Assembly (NCBI GenBank): GCA_951217055.1 | Contig: OX578285.1 | Span: forward strand, 60,547,102 to 60,611,101 | Length of the DNA stretch: 64,000 nt | Direction: 5' to 3' | From: Gerris lacustris | Lineage: Eukaryota > Arthropoda > Insecta > Hemiptera > Gerridae | Shown here: piece after piece, positions 45,131-56,874 of the stretch | How positions within the stretch are numbered: position 1 is the first letter of the stretch | Layout of the letters: every line of letters starts with the position of its first letter | Translations under genes and position numbers: made by a program | The notes under the pieces: model-generated | What the model saw: the letters and a program-made list of their open reading frames with translations, nothing else | Told to the model about the DNA's origin: nothing | Database searches by the model: none

Positions 45131-45327
45131 TACTTAACATTATTTTTGTTACATGTTGTTAGTTGTTATGTATTATGAGATGAAAAAAATGTATCAAATT
45201 TAAATTTTATTGGAATCTAGCTTGACTTAATTTATTTGTTATGAATCTTTTAAATTATGACTTTCTCTTATGGAGAAGAAGAATTATAGAATTACAGAAC
45301 TAAACAGTTTAATAAATAAAGCTATGA

Positions 45328-45359
45328 CTGAGGATAACCTTACAAAGAAGGCTCGAAAC
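45328..45359 (+). ncRNA. Hammerhead-like core motif (tentative)
   Basis: CTGAGGA, then an ACCTT..AAGG(C)T stem, then CGAAAC, then GTC: the order and spacing of a hammerhead core with a short helix II. Similar motifs occur at 16738 and 61008-61361. Cleavage is not demonstrable from sequence alone. Confidence 0.35.
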
Positions 45360-45409
45360 GTCTCATTGAAAATGGTTTAATTTGTATTTATTCACTCCTA
45401 AAGTGGTCC

Positions 45410-45930
45410 ATCACTCATACGTTATAATATTCAATCGAAAAGGTGTCGATCCCAACATATTCTAGACAAGCTTATGTTGAGTTATTATATCAATACTCAA
45501 TTTGTCAAGTAATCATATCAATTCTTCCACGTCATCACTACAATTATGAAAAAAAAAATTATTTTTCATTGTTGCTAAATATGCATATTATAGTTTCCTG
45601 TTCGATGTTTAACATGCTATTTTCTAGTTAACATTTGGATACTTATTATTCTAGTTGTAAGTTTTCTTTCCAATACTTCATATGCCTACTTTGTTATCAC
45701 TCAATACTTAAATATTAAATTATTCTCTTTAATGCTAAACATGTATATCGTTATTTCTTCGATGCTTACCATATTAATACCGAGTTATCACTTTAATACT
45801 CGATATTCTTACTTTGAGTGATCTTAAACTATTATGTCTGGTTATCACTTTGATGCTTGACTTAATAATATTAAGTTATCACTTTGAAGTTTAACATGTA
45901 TAAATCAGTTTAATAATAACGCTGAATATC
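45410..45930. repeat. Degenerate GTTATCAC satellite, right block
   Basis: Resumes phrases such as GAGTTATCACTTTAATACTC and TATGTCTGGTTATCACTTTG after the nested insertion. Strongly diverged copies. Confidence 0.75.
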
Positions 45931-46690
45931 ATGTGAGGGGTTTTCACATGCAACATGCTTATTGACATCAATAAATAGGTTTTGACTTTCTTATAATGAC
46001 AGTCACTTATTTTTCTTAGTCTTAGTTTATTCATAAATAAATATTCATCGCCGATATTTATTTTAACATAAGTATATGTTTGATTCGTAGGATTTCATAA
46101 AATATAAAACAGTTACTTTGAATTATAATGTAATACACTTTTAATTAAAATACAAAATAAACAGGTCAAGTGTGTGCTAGTCAGCACACAGCGAGGGTCC
46201 GTAGGCCACACTGTATAGTTTAAGTAGTACCCTATTGATGGTGTTTTTTTTAAAATGCTAAACAGCTTACTTTGAACTATCCTATGGGTCTGATATTCTC
46301 AAATCACATAAACAAACTTCTGATAAAGTATTTTTTTGCCACTGAACCGAACTATAACCATATAAATACATCGAAAAGACCATAATTATAAAAAATAGTA
46401 TTTTGTCAATAAAAAATATAATAATATTTTTTCGAAATTTCCACAAAGTGGTATCTTTACTTTTGGTCGAAGAACGTTCAGGATTTTTTTTCAGATTTTT
46501 TGCACTTCACGTAAGTGAGATAGAGGGGGGGGGGGGGGGCACATTTCACACCCACTTCAAACTTGCCTACGCTCGACCTATCAAAGTTATAACCAAAGAA
46601 TTATATATTTTTATAATCAGCTTGACGTATCCTTTCATATGATACCCCTCACGGTGTCGAAAAAAAAATTAACCTTAAGTTTTTTACCCT
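45931..46690. other. Stretch with poly-G run, no gene
   Basis: A run of about 15 G near 46526-46540, and AGCGAGGGTCCGTAGGCCAC near 46190, possibly another piece of the GACAGACAG family. No gene recognised. Confidence 0.45.
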
Positions 46691-46880
46691 AATTTTTTTG
46701 AATTTTTTTTTTTAAGTTGCTATATTTTTAACATGTGTGGGTAGGTACAAGACATATACATGCCAAATTTCAAAGTCATCGGATGAAAGGTGTAGCCGTG
46801 AGAGCAGGTGACGGACGGACGGACAGACAGACACACGCAGGAAAATATAAGGGTCCTTGGTTTTGCCTACGGACCCTAAT
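46691..46880 (+). repeat. Dispersed 'GACAGACAG' repeat, second family, copy 2
   Basis: CATGCCAAATTTCAAAGTCA, a GACGGACGGACAGACAGACA run, and AAGGGTCCTTGGTTTTGCC. It matches the inverted text at 22951-23060. The layout (target-like phrase, GACAGAC run, GGGTCC tail) parallels the first dispersed family without being homologous throughout. Confidence 0.65.
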
Positions 46881-47519
46881 TATTAACCGACCGAGACTGC
46901 GAGACATGATTAAAAAAATGCGTTGTAACCTTTTTTGAGAACGGGCTTATAACTTCACCTATACTCAGTGTTGCCAATAATAATATTAAATTTAAATTTA
47001 AATCATTTTTTTTTCTCCAACAGTAGGTATATGTTCTAACATTAATATTTGTATTACATTTCAGTTCGAATACAAGAAATGGAAATATTCAAGCTTTCTG
47101 TCAAATATGAATTGATAATTGAAGCTACTTTTAAAATCAAGTCAGTCAATATGGTATACACGATATTTACTAGATACCATGATCACGTTTCGTGTTCTAC
47201 CTATAGTATTATGTACGAATCGATTCAAATAACTCTATAAAATCCGTTTAATAGCTATAAGCCCAGATATTAGGCTGCATTACCAAGAACTCTCTCAGTA
47301 TATTCCCTCTTAAATAACTATTTAGAACTTAACCGGTTTCGAATAATAAGTAGTTTCCTCAATGTAAATGGCTAGGGTTGAAACTTCTCTATTACTACAT
47401 TTACCGGCCCTTTCGTATTATTACAAGTAGAATCCCTGAAATTTAACTTTGACTTTAGTATAAGCCCATCAGATAGCTTAGTCAATTCAGATAGCTATAG
47501 CCATTGTTCAACTTCATCA
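46881..47519. other. AT-rich stretch, nothing recognised
   Basis: No gene or repeat recognised. A 63-codon frame at 47049-47240 lacks a family signature. Confidence 0.5.
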
Positions 47520-47760
47520 TTTATAATCGAGTAGTATCCCGACGGCGACGTCTCACCTTGAAATGATTTGTTATTGCTAAGCTGAGGCAACCACATTTAT
47601 TCCAATAAAAAATAAATGTTAGTTTTGATTTGTTGGTCTTTAAATAGATAAATATAACTTATCAAATAAATATCTAAATTAATTTACTTAATTTTACTTT
47701 TTTTCTATTTACAATATAAAATTAAGGTCGTTGCCACAGGTTTTACTAAAGGCGTCGTTC
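47520..47760 (-). repeat. Dispersed repeat, mate of 35430-35620
   Basis: Reverse-complement match in order (CCTGTGGCAACGACC, TTAAGTAAATTAATTT, AATAAATGTGGTTGCC, AAATCATTTCAAGGTGAGAC, GCCGTCGGGATACTAC). Slightly longer than its mate. Confidence 0.7.
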
Positions 47761-48258
47761 CCGTCCTTTCCAAGTAATATAAACCAAAGAAGTACATAAC
47801 GGTTTAATTCTGGAATCTTTTTCATTCAAGTCTAATATAACAGAACTATAATAATACAACCACAGAATCTAATAATAAGTCTACAGAGAATCTAATAAAA
47901 AACTACGCGGAATCTGATACAAAAAAAAATCAATATATATATATATATAAATGTAATAATAATCTAAAATTATTATTACATTTTTTATTTTTGACATGTC
48001 CCCATGACGCCGCTCTGGTTACTTTTCAAAGATTTTCAACAACAATCTTAACGGCTTATTTATTCATAAATAAATAAATAGATTTATATATATATTGTAT
48101 ATGTATGAAGAAATCGTATAAATTAGCTAAAACGAATCGTTGACTATTTTAAGGTCAATATTAGCATTTTTTTTTTATCCGTATCATTTAATTTAAAACA
48201 TTTCTTTCATTAAAGGTCAATTGATATACCCTATGTATCGGGGCATATACATACCCGA
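47761..48258. other. AT-rich stretch, nothing recognised
   Basis: Includes short (TA)n runs near 47935 and 48088 and a small palindrome AATGTAATAATAATCTAAAATTATTATTACATT near 47950-47982. No gene. Confidence 0.5.
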
Positions 48259-48306
48259 TGTACCTTAGAATCCAAGGTACATGGTTGATCTAAGGCTTAG
48301 ATCAAC
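48259..48306. repeat. Two adjacent perfect palindromes
   Basis: TGTACCTT-agaatcc-AAGGTACA (48259-48281) and GTTGATCTAA-ggc-TTAGATCAAC (48284-48306) are separated by two bases. Origin unknown. Confidence 0.85.
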
Positions 48307-48761
48307 GAGTAAGATTAAGATGATGAGTCCGGCTAAAACACGTACTACAGCTGTTTTAAGCTGGTTTAGCCTACATCAGTCTTAAAGTTACAACGGCCCT
48401 CATTTACATATTCCCCTGGTAAGCATTACAGTAGTAGTACCACTTACATAACTTCTCTATTTCGGTCTTCGTTAGACCACATTCGGATCGTTTTGCGTCA
48501 CGCTGTTACTCGATTGGATAACCGTATTGATAAACACTCAAGTACAACTAGACTAGTTTTGGCAACTTACGATAAAGTAACGGAATAATACATTTCTTTT
48601 AGAAAACTAACTAGAAAAAAGTTTTGTGATCTTAAAATCTAAAAGTAATATTGCTTTACCGTATTATTGGTTTGATCTAACTCTCTTGGGATTTCAATGA
48701 GTACATTAAAAGTAATTGAAATAATTAAATTAAAGCAAGATATAGCTAAAAATGTTTCGCT

Positions 48762-48763
<2 letters not shown>

Positions 48764-48813
<50 letters not shown>
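48764..48813. repeat. (TA)n microsatellite
   Basis: A pure TA run of about 50 bp close to the foldback element. Confidence 0.95.
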
Positions 48814-48818
<5 letters not shown>

Positions 48819-48876
48819 AAACAATTAAACTACGGGAGACAGAAACAGAGACAAATATGCTCTGGCTTTAATATAT

Positions 48877-50192
48877 ACAGGGTGGGCAAAAAAAAAAAAA
48901 AAACGCACAAACACGCAACAAAAATTTTTTGAACACTTATAGCTCAGCTTCTGTAATAGATATGGGGTTTGCGGGGTCTGAAAGCTACATTCTTCTATTC
49001 TAAATTGCATATATATAACTTAAAAAACTATTGGGTAAAAGCTATGCAATGACAGTTTGAATTAGGGTCTTATAAAAAGTCGTTGTCCGGGTAGTAACCG
49101 TTGTCTGGTATTATAGTTTTGATAGAATAAATGATCATATGGGGGGGGGGGGGGAGGTAAGTTGGAAGAGTCTCTCAGTGTTATACCAAACATTAAAGAT
49201 GTGTTAACTACAATGTTGCCTGAAATTGAAGATCAAATGCCAAATACACGTTTATGCAAGATGTTACCCCGTCCAATCGCTCCTTACAAACATTTCAATA
49301 CTTGCAAGAGAATTGCCCAGACTTTATTTAGGTGGCATTTTATTTTATTTTATTTTTACGAGTGGCATTTTATCTTCAATTTCAGGCAACATTGTGGTTG
49401 ACACATTTTCAATGTTTGTTATACTAAAAATACCTTCATTCGTCATATGATCATTTATTCTATCCAGTGGCGTATCCAGGGGGGGGGGCCCAGGGGGCAC
49501 GTGCCCCCCCCCCCCCCCCCAGACGGGCCCAGACCTGATAGAGTAAAAAAAAAATAAAATAAAAATAAATACGCCGTATGTTTTTTTTTAATACATATTT
49601 TTATATTTACCTCATATTCAATTTGACCTCAGAAATGCATAAAAGCGCTGTTTTGAGAGTAATATTTTTAAAATTTTCCGGGAGAGGTCCCCCGGACCCC
49701 CCACCATAGATTCCCCCTCCCAATAACTAACTTCAGACGACGCCCATGACTTACAGTATGATATTGTACTGCAGTAAGCATCAACATAACATTTTCTAAC
49801 GAATACGTGTGGTACTTGGGCGCGGAGATTTTTTTTTTGAGGGGGGGGGCTGCTTTGATGAATAAATAGTACCCTTTTCTTGTTTCCACAATCCCCCCCA
49901 ATCTAAACTGACTTAGAATGTGCCCCCTCCAGACCTAGCCGCTGGATACGCCACTGATTCTATCAAAACTATAGTACCAGACAACGATTACTACTCAGAC
50001 AAAGATTTGTTTAAGACCCTAATTCAAACCGTCATTGCATGGCTTCCACCTAATAGTTTTTTTAAGTTATAGATATGAAATTTAAAGTAGAAGAATTTAG
50101 TTTTCAGAACCCGCAAACCCCATATCTCTATCTATTAAAGAACCTGAGGTATAAGTGGTAAAAAAAGTACGGTTTGTTTTTGCCCACCCTGT
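48877..50192. mobile_element. Large foldback element with ~350-bp arms
   Basis: The termini ACAGGGTGGGCA (48877) and TGCCCACCCTGT (to 50192) lie in TATATA context, as in Tc1/mariner-like elements. The arms are complementary far inward: TATGGGGTTTGCGGG.., TTATAGTTTTGATAGAATAA and ACAATGTTGCCTGAAATTG on the left all recur inverted on the right, to about 49231 and 49370. Only ~140 bp of loop remains. A G run (about 13) near 49140 interrupts the left arm. A hAT element is inserted in the right arm. No transposase found. Confidence 0.88.
49465..49956. mobile_element. 492-bp hAT element nested in the foldback
   Basis: Perfect 15-bp terminal inverted repeats CAGTGGCGTATCCAG / CTGGATACGCCACTG with the 8-bp target duplication ATTCTATC at 49457-49464 and 49957-49964. 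Both features are diagnostic of hAT. The interior has long G and C runs near the ends and no transposase, so it is nonautonomous. Confidence 0.95.
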
Positions 50193-52317
50193 ATATATAT
50201 AAAAGACAGTGTAAGATGTTAGTATCATCTTTCAAACTTAATATATAATACAATAGGTAATGTTGGCCAAGCACTAACACAATGTTTAACAAAGCTTTTG
50301 ATTTAAGATATATAATATCTCACACGAATAATCCGTATCATTTTTCTATCCTGTCAATGGATCTGATAATAAAGTATATGGAGAAAAAAATGAGAAAACG
50401 GCCGTACTGTATTTCATACTAACAAGCTTCTTCCATAGTATAGATTTACAAGCAACGTTTTTTTTATTTTATTTAAGGGGGTGTAATATAAAGGTATATA
50501 TTAGCTGGATCCCTAAAGCTAAAGTTATTTGTCATAAAAGCAAGCTTAATTCCAAATTTTAAGATTCCTAAACAATCACTTCCGGAGATATCGTTATCAA
50601 ATTTTGAATATAAATGGCCGCCATCCAATAAATATGTCCATAAATCAAAACGGTGGATCGCTCAGGGGCTAAATCCAGATCAGTGTTAATAAGCGATAGC
50701 CCACTCGTTGCTAATTTTCCCACTTTCCTAATAGGTAATTTTTAAGTTTGGGTTAAAAAAAAAAAAAAAAAAAAAAAAATCTTTAATTCAGAATAATAAA
50801 AATGTTTTTGTGTAAATTTAAATTTAAGAACTTGATTCAACAGGCAAGACTACAATTAGGATTTGCGAGCTGATGCAATCTTCTATAATACTCTTACATA
50901 TTTAAATTAAAACAACATTTGCCCTTGGTGACAAGAAGATTGAGAAAGACAAAAACCAAATCAATTAAGTGACTTGTGAAGATAAGCGTTATTTAATCAT
51001 CGTCTTAATGAGTGTTACATAATTAAGCAAAAAAAAATTAAGGGAGCAATTACTTAATCATATTATCAGCTTACCTCGGGCAAGCTTCATTTATTCACAA
51101 GTTTAGGAAGCTTATCCGAAGGAAGGCATTCATTAAAAAGAGATTTCGTTTCTCAAACAAAAAGATCATCGGCCGATTTTTTTAACCCCTTTTTGGGGTT
51201 TTATAATTATTATTAAATCTCTTGGCTTTATAAGAAAGTCTTTTTCCATTTTAAAGCAAAGAAAAGAAGCTTGCAATAACAATTCCTCGCCGACTTGTAG
51301 ATGCCTTAATTAAAATTATCAGTGATGAAAAATGGAAATTAAGAGAATAATGAAGAATTAAATATGGAAAAGGTTCTTTTGTATTCCTGTCCATTTTCAT
51401 ACTAACTATATATTTCTTTTTATTGTATCCCAAAAAAAAACAATATTTTTCATTAAGTTCTTTTGTAAAATTAAAATTTAATATATATTTCAAATATATT
51501 TCAATATATTTCAAATATTGTAATATGTGAAGTACTCCGAAGATTTTAGGAATTCGGTTAAATAATACTGATTAGATCAAATAAGATTTACATAATAGAG
51601 GGCAATGTACAGAGAAGTGCACTGCCAGTATCAATTTACCCTTGCCTTTAATTTGCCGACAACCAAATATCTTATTACTATCAGGGGAGACGATCACTGG
51701 AGAGAAATTGTTTTCATTGTATTACCCGTTTGCTATTCATTTGTCAGGCCCTGATGAATTATTTTATCTCCTTTGGGAAAAACTTTGGACTTCTTGCCTA
51801 ATCTTCCAATAGACCCAGAACGAGAATGACCGTTTTATTAAACAGGGAACGAAGAACCAAGTCACTTCCGTTTTGCTTAGCTAACCCGTTTATTCAAGAA
51901 CCCGTTATAAGCATCAATGTTCTATGAGTGCCACACAAATTGTCCTGTTTCGATAGGGTTCCTATAACATAAAAGTTAATATTATAATATTTGGCGTAAC
52001 AGCCGGCGATGGACTTTTGCCTACCAAAGAGCGTATACAACTTTATTTATAAAATATGACATAGGGTTAGCTTTATAAACCTTAGTATTGGCTCTTAACC
52101 AGATGGACGCCACTTTGCTGAAGCAGCTGGATACAAGCTTTGCTGAATACTGGATGAACACCAAGCGTGGGGGTCCCTTGCCGGAGTCGGGCACCGAAGC
52201 TGTAACCTCAAGATTCCTAAGAAAAGATGACAGCAATGATCTGCCGTAAAATAAAGTAATAGTACATTGACTATATATTGTGAGGAATAAATTATTTATT
52301 TATTTTATTTATTATTA
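50193..52317. other. AT-rich stretch with a 25-base poly-A run
   Basis: The poly-A run is at 50755-50779, preceded by GGTGGATCGCTCAGGGGC-like text that might be a retrocopy, but no head or duplication could be found. Short frames (51251-51514, 52021-52236) have no family signatures. Confidence 0.45.
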
Positions 52318-52877
52318 TTGCGCGTCTAGTGCGGAAAGTAGCATTTTGCATGCGAGTGTGGAGTTTGCACCCGAGCGATAGCCAGGGTAGTAAAACCACA
52401 CGAGCAAAGCAAGATGCAGTTTTCGCACGAGTTGCGTACCGTACTTTATCTACGATTGTTGGATTTAAATAATAAATACAGAAAAACATATTTATTAAAC
52501 TTCCTGTTTGTAAGTTCGTATTTCTCATTTGATAAACATGACATTAATTCATTAGTTGTATTTTGTACCGGATTAATTAGTTCGAGAGGCGTATTATTCC
52601 ACATTTTCGTCATAATGACATAAATTAATAAATATTTTTCACTAAAAACTCGATATAAACAGTTACTTTAATTAAACAAACAGCTTTAGTTTAGTTAAAT
52701 GTAAACAAATTCGCTAATCGTGCGTTAAGGTGGAGAATACTTCTTTTTTACTTCACTAGGGCGGAAAAAAGAGGAATTATGAAACGCGCATGCGCAATGA
52801 ATACAAGTACGTAAATAATCACTTTCTACGCATCTAAACAGAGATACAATGTTTTTATTTAGTATCAATCGTAAATA
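52318..52877 (-). mobile_element. Hairpin family with Crypton-like exon, copy E
   Basis: Minus-strand copy. The palindromic end, leader and CAATCGTAAATA end are recognisable. The exon has lost its ATG (ATT) and the hairpin near 52735-52785 no longer pairs well. A decayed member of the C/D subfamily. Confidence 0.8.
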
Positions 52878-52974
52878 AAAGAACTATATCATCATTATCT
52901 AATTGTTTTATTTCGTGAGATTATGGTTCTTACAATCGACTAGCTTAGTTCCAAAAGCTTGTTGTATCAACAAA

Positions 52975-53946
52975 CGAGGGTCGTCCAGAAAGTAAGGTTA
53001 CAATACGTCTTAAAAATCGAAAAATGAATATATTTTTATGTAATTCACAGGATATATGACAAAATATGTTATTATTTCTCCACATAATCGCCGTCAAGAT
53101 CAATACATTTCTGAAGCCTGGGTACCAGCTTTTGTATACCCTCCTCTTATACCTTCGGCTCTACCTCTTGAAGTCACTTTGCCACAGCCTCCTTGACCTC
53201 CCCGTCGTTAGAAAATCGCTGTCCACCCAAAAACTTCTTCAATTTAGTGAAAAGATGGTAATCCGATGGTGCCAAGTCAGGAAAGTAGGGTGGGTGAGTA
53301 CAATATCCCATCCAAATGAAAGAAGCAGGTCCTTAGTGAGCCGGCCCCGTAAGGGGTCTGGCGTTGTCATGAAGGAGTGACGCACCACGTGTCAGCATTC
53401 CTCTCTTTTTGACTTTATTTTTTTTTTTTTTTTTAACTTCTTAAGGGTCCACAGTATGCAGCAGCATTGATAGTGGTCCCTTTGAGCATAAAATCGATCA
53501 ACAAGATCATTGCGACCATTTTCTTTAACCCGCTGCACAAGCTCTTCTGAAATGACAGACGGTTTCCCACTCCTTTCTTCGTGGCGAGTGTCAGTACGAC
53601 CTTCCTTTAATAACCTAACCCACTTGGTAACATGCTGACGTGTCATTTTTTACCTCAGCACCATAGGTTTCTACAAGCTGGTGATAGATACTGGCCGCGG
53701 ATTCGTTACGCAAATTGAGGAACCAAAAGAATGAGCAAATCTCATACCTGCGGTAGTTGGAGCGAACGGATGTCAAACTATTTGACGTGTTTGGTTGCTG
53801 CGACGACATTTTGCAACAGTCTGAGGCTCTCGATGGCTTAATTTGACCATGAGGAACCCCTCTACACGCCATGGGTGCCAATTTTTTTAAAAAAAATCTC
53901 CATGTTCTACACAGCCCTTGTAACCTTACTTTCTGGACGTCCCTGG
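52975..53946 (-). mobile_element. mariner element, internally deleted
   Basis: The inverted ends GTCCAGAAAGTAAGGTTACAA (about 52984-53003) and its complement (to 53946) enclose a minus-strand mariner transposase. A TA follows the right end; the left TA is not evident. The coding region joins N-terminal and C-terminal parts across a deletion, so it is nonfunctional. Confidence 0.88.
53080..53809 (-). pseudogene. mariner transposase, middle deleted
   Basis: A likely ATG at 53807-53809 opens MSSQQPNTSNSLT, then ICSFFWFLNLRNESAASIYH (first helix-turn-helix); after a frame change near 53645 comes RQHVTKWVRLLKEGRTD and RSGKPSVISEELVQ (second DNA-binding motif and GRP-like box). Then a break with a T-rich insert near 53410-53430. 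The C-terminal third resumes near 53380 with a weakened LLHDNARP-like block (second catalytic Asp) and PDLAPSDYHLF (third Asp) near 53280, followed by IQKLVPR..KCIDLDGDYVE. The first catalytic Asp region is missing. Frames shift several times. Confidence 0.85.
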
Positions 53947-54097
53947 TAATTTAAGCTCGACTTTTCTTTCCCATGCTTTTCATAGCGTCATTAGCTCACA
54001 ACCTAAGAGATGCGGCTAAATGTAAATGTTTTTCAGTACTATTAAAAGCTAACTTCTCTATGTCGAGTAACGTATTGTTTGTTCCTAAGTCGGTTAC

Positions 54098-54235
54098 GAT
54101 TTGAATCCTGAACTCACTATAGAAATAGTGATTTGAATCCTGAACTCACTATAGAAATAGTGATTTGAATCCTGAACTCACTATAGAAATAGTGATTTGA
54201 ATCCTGAACTCACTATAGAAATAGTGATTTGAATT
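54098..54235. repeat. 32-bp tandem repeat, 4 copies
   Basis: GATTTGAATCCTGAACTC starts at 54098, 54130, 54162 and 54194, with a partial copy at 54226. Copies are identical. Each carries CACTAT-agaa-ATAGTG, a 6-bp hairpin, between 16-bp spacers. Confidence 0.95.
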
Positions 54236-55296
54236 ACTATTTAACTCGTAAAAACTTAATCACTAGTTAACTCAAGCTGTCTTAATTTAGATGAATATGA
54301 ATAGCACTTTTTATGGCCAATCTACAAAACATTAAGTTATAAAAGAACAGGGGATTTATAATATACAAGCCAGCGCTTCTTAAACTATGGATCGCGAAGC
54401 GGAATGCCGGGATCGCTAAGATAAAATGCAAACACTTGGATTTCAAGTTACAAAAGAATATAAAAAAACTTATTGTTACAACCAAAAGTATGTTGGCTAT
54501 CAAGAGGGCGTTTTAAACAGATTATTGTTGCTAATAGAAATTATTATATTTTTAACCGATCAATAGATCTTTCTCTTTTCAAAATGACTATCAGCATTCA
54601 AAGTTAAGCTATTTTCCAGATATTTTTGAGAAAATAAACGATCTCAATTTGTTTCTTCGGATAGAAAGAAAAGCGATAACTTTACTTCTAATGACAAAAT
54701 TGAGGGTTTTATTAAAAAAAATCAACATAGGTTGATTTTGGCTGGAAATTCTAAATGTTTCCGGCTATCGACAATTTTACAATTGTAAAAATTCAATTTT
54801 GACATTTATTATTACAGACCACTTAAAAAACATGAATAAACAATATAAAAAATATGTATTTCATATCGAATTTTATTTCAAAAGTTATCTTCCATTCAGA
54901 AACTATTGTCAATTGTCAATAATTATAAGAATTGTGCCGCATAAAACCCGATTGGCTCCTTGAAACTTATATTCATAACAATCTTTGACCGAATTCTGAT
55001 TTTTCCCACAATTTCTGAAATGATATTACATGTTCTTCTCCAATTAATTACACCAATATGTATGCGTATGCAATGTCAAATATTACTCCACTGATTAGTT
55101 TGTTATGCAGTGAAAAACAAGAACTTCCATCACATTGATTTTTTTTTTTACTTTGCGGTTTATTTTTGTACTTGAGATAAATGCTAAAACAGATAATATA
55201 ACTGCTATTTTTATACTTAGGTATATTGTTAAATTAAACCAATATTAGCTAATAAATAAAGGTACTGGAATAGTCGAAATTTTAGCGTACTTGCAA
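54236..55296. other. AT-rich stretch, nothing recognised
   Basis: Very A+T-rich. A 73-codon minus frame at 54282-54503 looks hydrophobic by composition only. No gene called. Confidence 0.5.
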
Positions 55297-56010
55297 CTCC
55301 GCCTGAAACCAAGGTCAAAACACCGACATTGTTTGGTGAGTTTGAATCCCAGAGAGGTGAGACATGTTGCACACTGATGGACACATCGAGTAGATGACTA
55401 AAGTGACTGAATCCTCTCTCCTGTAACAACCTAATCATGTGTTGATCAGGACGTGAAAGAAATAGTCAAACAAACCTGAAACCAAGGTCAAAACACCGAC
55501 ATTTTCTGGTGAGTTTAAATCCCAAAGAGGTGAGAAATGTTTCACACTAAAACACAGTTCAAAACACCGACATTGTCTGGTGAGTTTGAATCCCAGAGAG
55601 GTGAGACATGTTTCACACTGAAACCAAGGTCAAAACACCGACATTGTCTGGTGAGTTTGAATCCCAAAAAGGTGATACATGTTTCACACTAAAACCAAGG
55701 TCAAAACACCGACATTGTCTGGTGAGTTTGAATCCCAGAAAGGTGATACATGTTTCACACTGAAACCAAGGTCAAAACACCGACATTGTCTGGTGAGTTT
55801 GAATCCCAGAAAGGTGATACATGCTTCACACTGAAACCAAGGTCAAAACACCGACATTGTCTGGTGAGTTTGAATCCCAGAAAGGTGAGACATGTTACAC
55901 ACTGATGGTCACATCGAGTAGATGACTAAAGTGACTGAATCCTCTCTCCTGTAACAACCTAATCATGTGTTGATCAGGACGTGAAAGAAATAGTCAAACA
56001 AATAGCTAAT
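55297..56010. repeat. 71-bp tandem array bracketed by a ~110-bp module
   Basis: AAGGTCAAAACACCGACATT occurs at 55311, 55484, 55627, 55697, 55768 and 55839, plus an altered unit at about 55555; the later copies are 70-72 bp apart. A separate module (CACATCGAGTAGATGACTAA ... GTGAAAGAAATAGTCAAACA) occurs at 55380-55475 and again at 55908-56003. The unit includes TCTGGTGAGTTTGAATCCC. Confidence 0.92.
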
Positions 56011-56084
56011 ATTAAATAGAAGCTATTAAGTTGAAACCAGCCCAAAATTATGTTATGATAGAACGATATGTATCACAGGAGTAG

Positions 56085-56155
56085 ATAAGATGGTCTATGT
56101 GAAACATGTATCACCTCAACATGACTCAAACTCACCAGATATGTCAATGTTTGGA
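56085..56155 (-). repeat. Inverted diverged copy of the 71-bp unit
   Basis: The minus strand reads TCTGGTGAGTTTGAGTCATG and GGTGATACATGTTTCACAT, matching the array's unit. It lies ~80 bp beyond the array in opposite orientation. Confidence 0.8.
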
Positions 56156-56874
56156 TTTTTGTGTTTAGAAAGAGGGTAGGGTTGTATTCTAATTACGGAA
56201 ACTGGCTTTACAAAATATTTGCTCTTGTTGTTTAAAAAAATAATCAACATTTCAGATAATTTCCATCTAAAACTCATCAAGTTAAAAATTATTCAATTCC
56301 ATTTTCTAATTGTTTTTCAATTTGGCATGAACTCAATTCTTTTTTAAGTTTATTATTTCATTATTACTGCCTTTGATCCTATATTTTTTTATACCGTTAT
56401 AATTTCATGATAAACATTTTTGGAATATTTTTTAAATATATTTGAAATTTCAATTATTATAATTGAAATGCTGATAAATTCTGTTTCGTGATTAATATTA
56501 TTTTTTTTAGTATTGATTTTTATAGCTATTAAAGTTCTCTGTATTCTTCTTCAATGTTCTAATAATGATAATAAAATGGGGATTTTAGCCAACTTGGCTC
56601 AATTCAATTACCTTTATAAAGAGTTATTTTCTTCTTTTTTTTATTAACGGTTTGATTTAGAAATAAAAATGATTTTCCAACAATAATACCACAAAAGCTA
56701 TTCAATAAGTCATCATTGTTCTTTTCTTTTACAAAAAAAAGGGATAAAGCCACTCTATAGCGAAGAACCTATTCGCTGTTAAAACAATATTCAACTTTAA
56801 CATTAGCTATTGATTATTAATGTTATATTAAATTGGCTGGAATGTCCTACATCTTGATTAATTATTAAATTCTG
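56156..56874. other. AT-rich stretch, nothing recognised
   Basis: No gene or element recognised. Confidence 0.5.

Larger units (their letters stand above)
44350..45177. mobile_element. Nested TIR element carrying hairpin and Crypton-exon copy
   Basis: The ends CATAATACATAACAACTAAC (44350) and GTTAGTTGTTATGTATTATG (to 45177) are inverted repeats, perfect for 24 bp and recognisable for about 47 bp. Inside are a 148-bp hairpin (44398-44545) and copy D of the hairpin/Crypton family (44545-45130). It lies inside the satellite at 43.0-45.9 kb. No transposase is visible. Flanking duplications were not resolved. Confidence 0.8.

Noticed and set aside
54098..54235. CRISPR-like look of 32-bp identical repeats
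   Set aside because: Repeats are contiguous with no unique spacers, and the context is eukaryotic.
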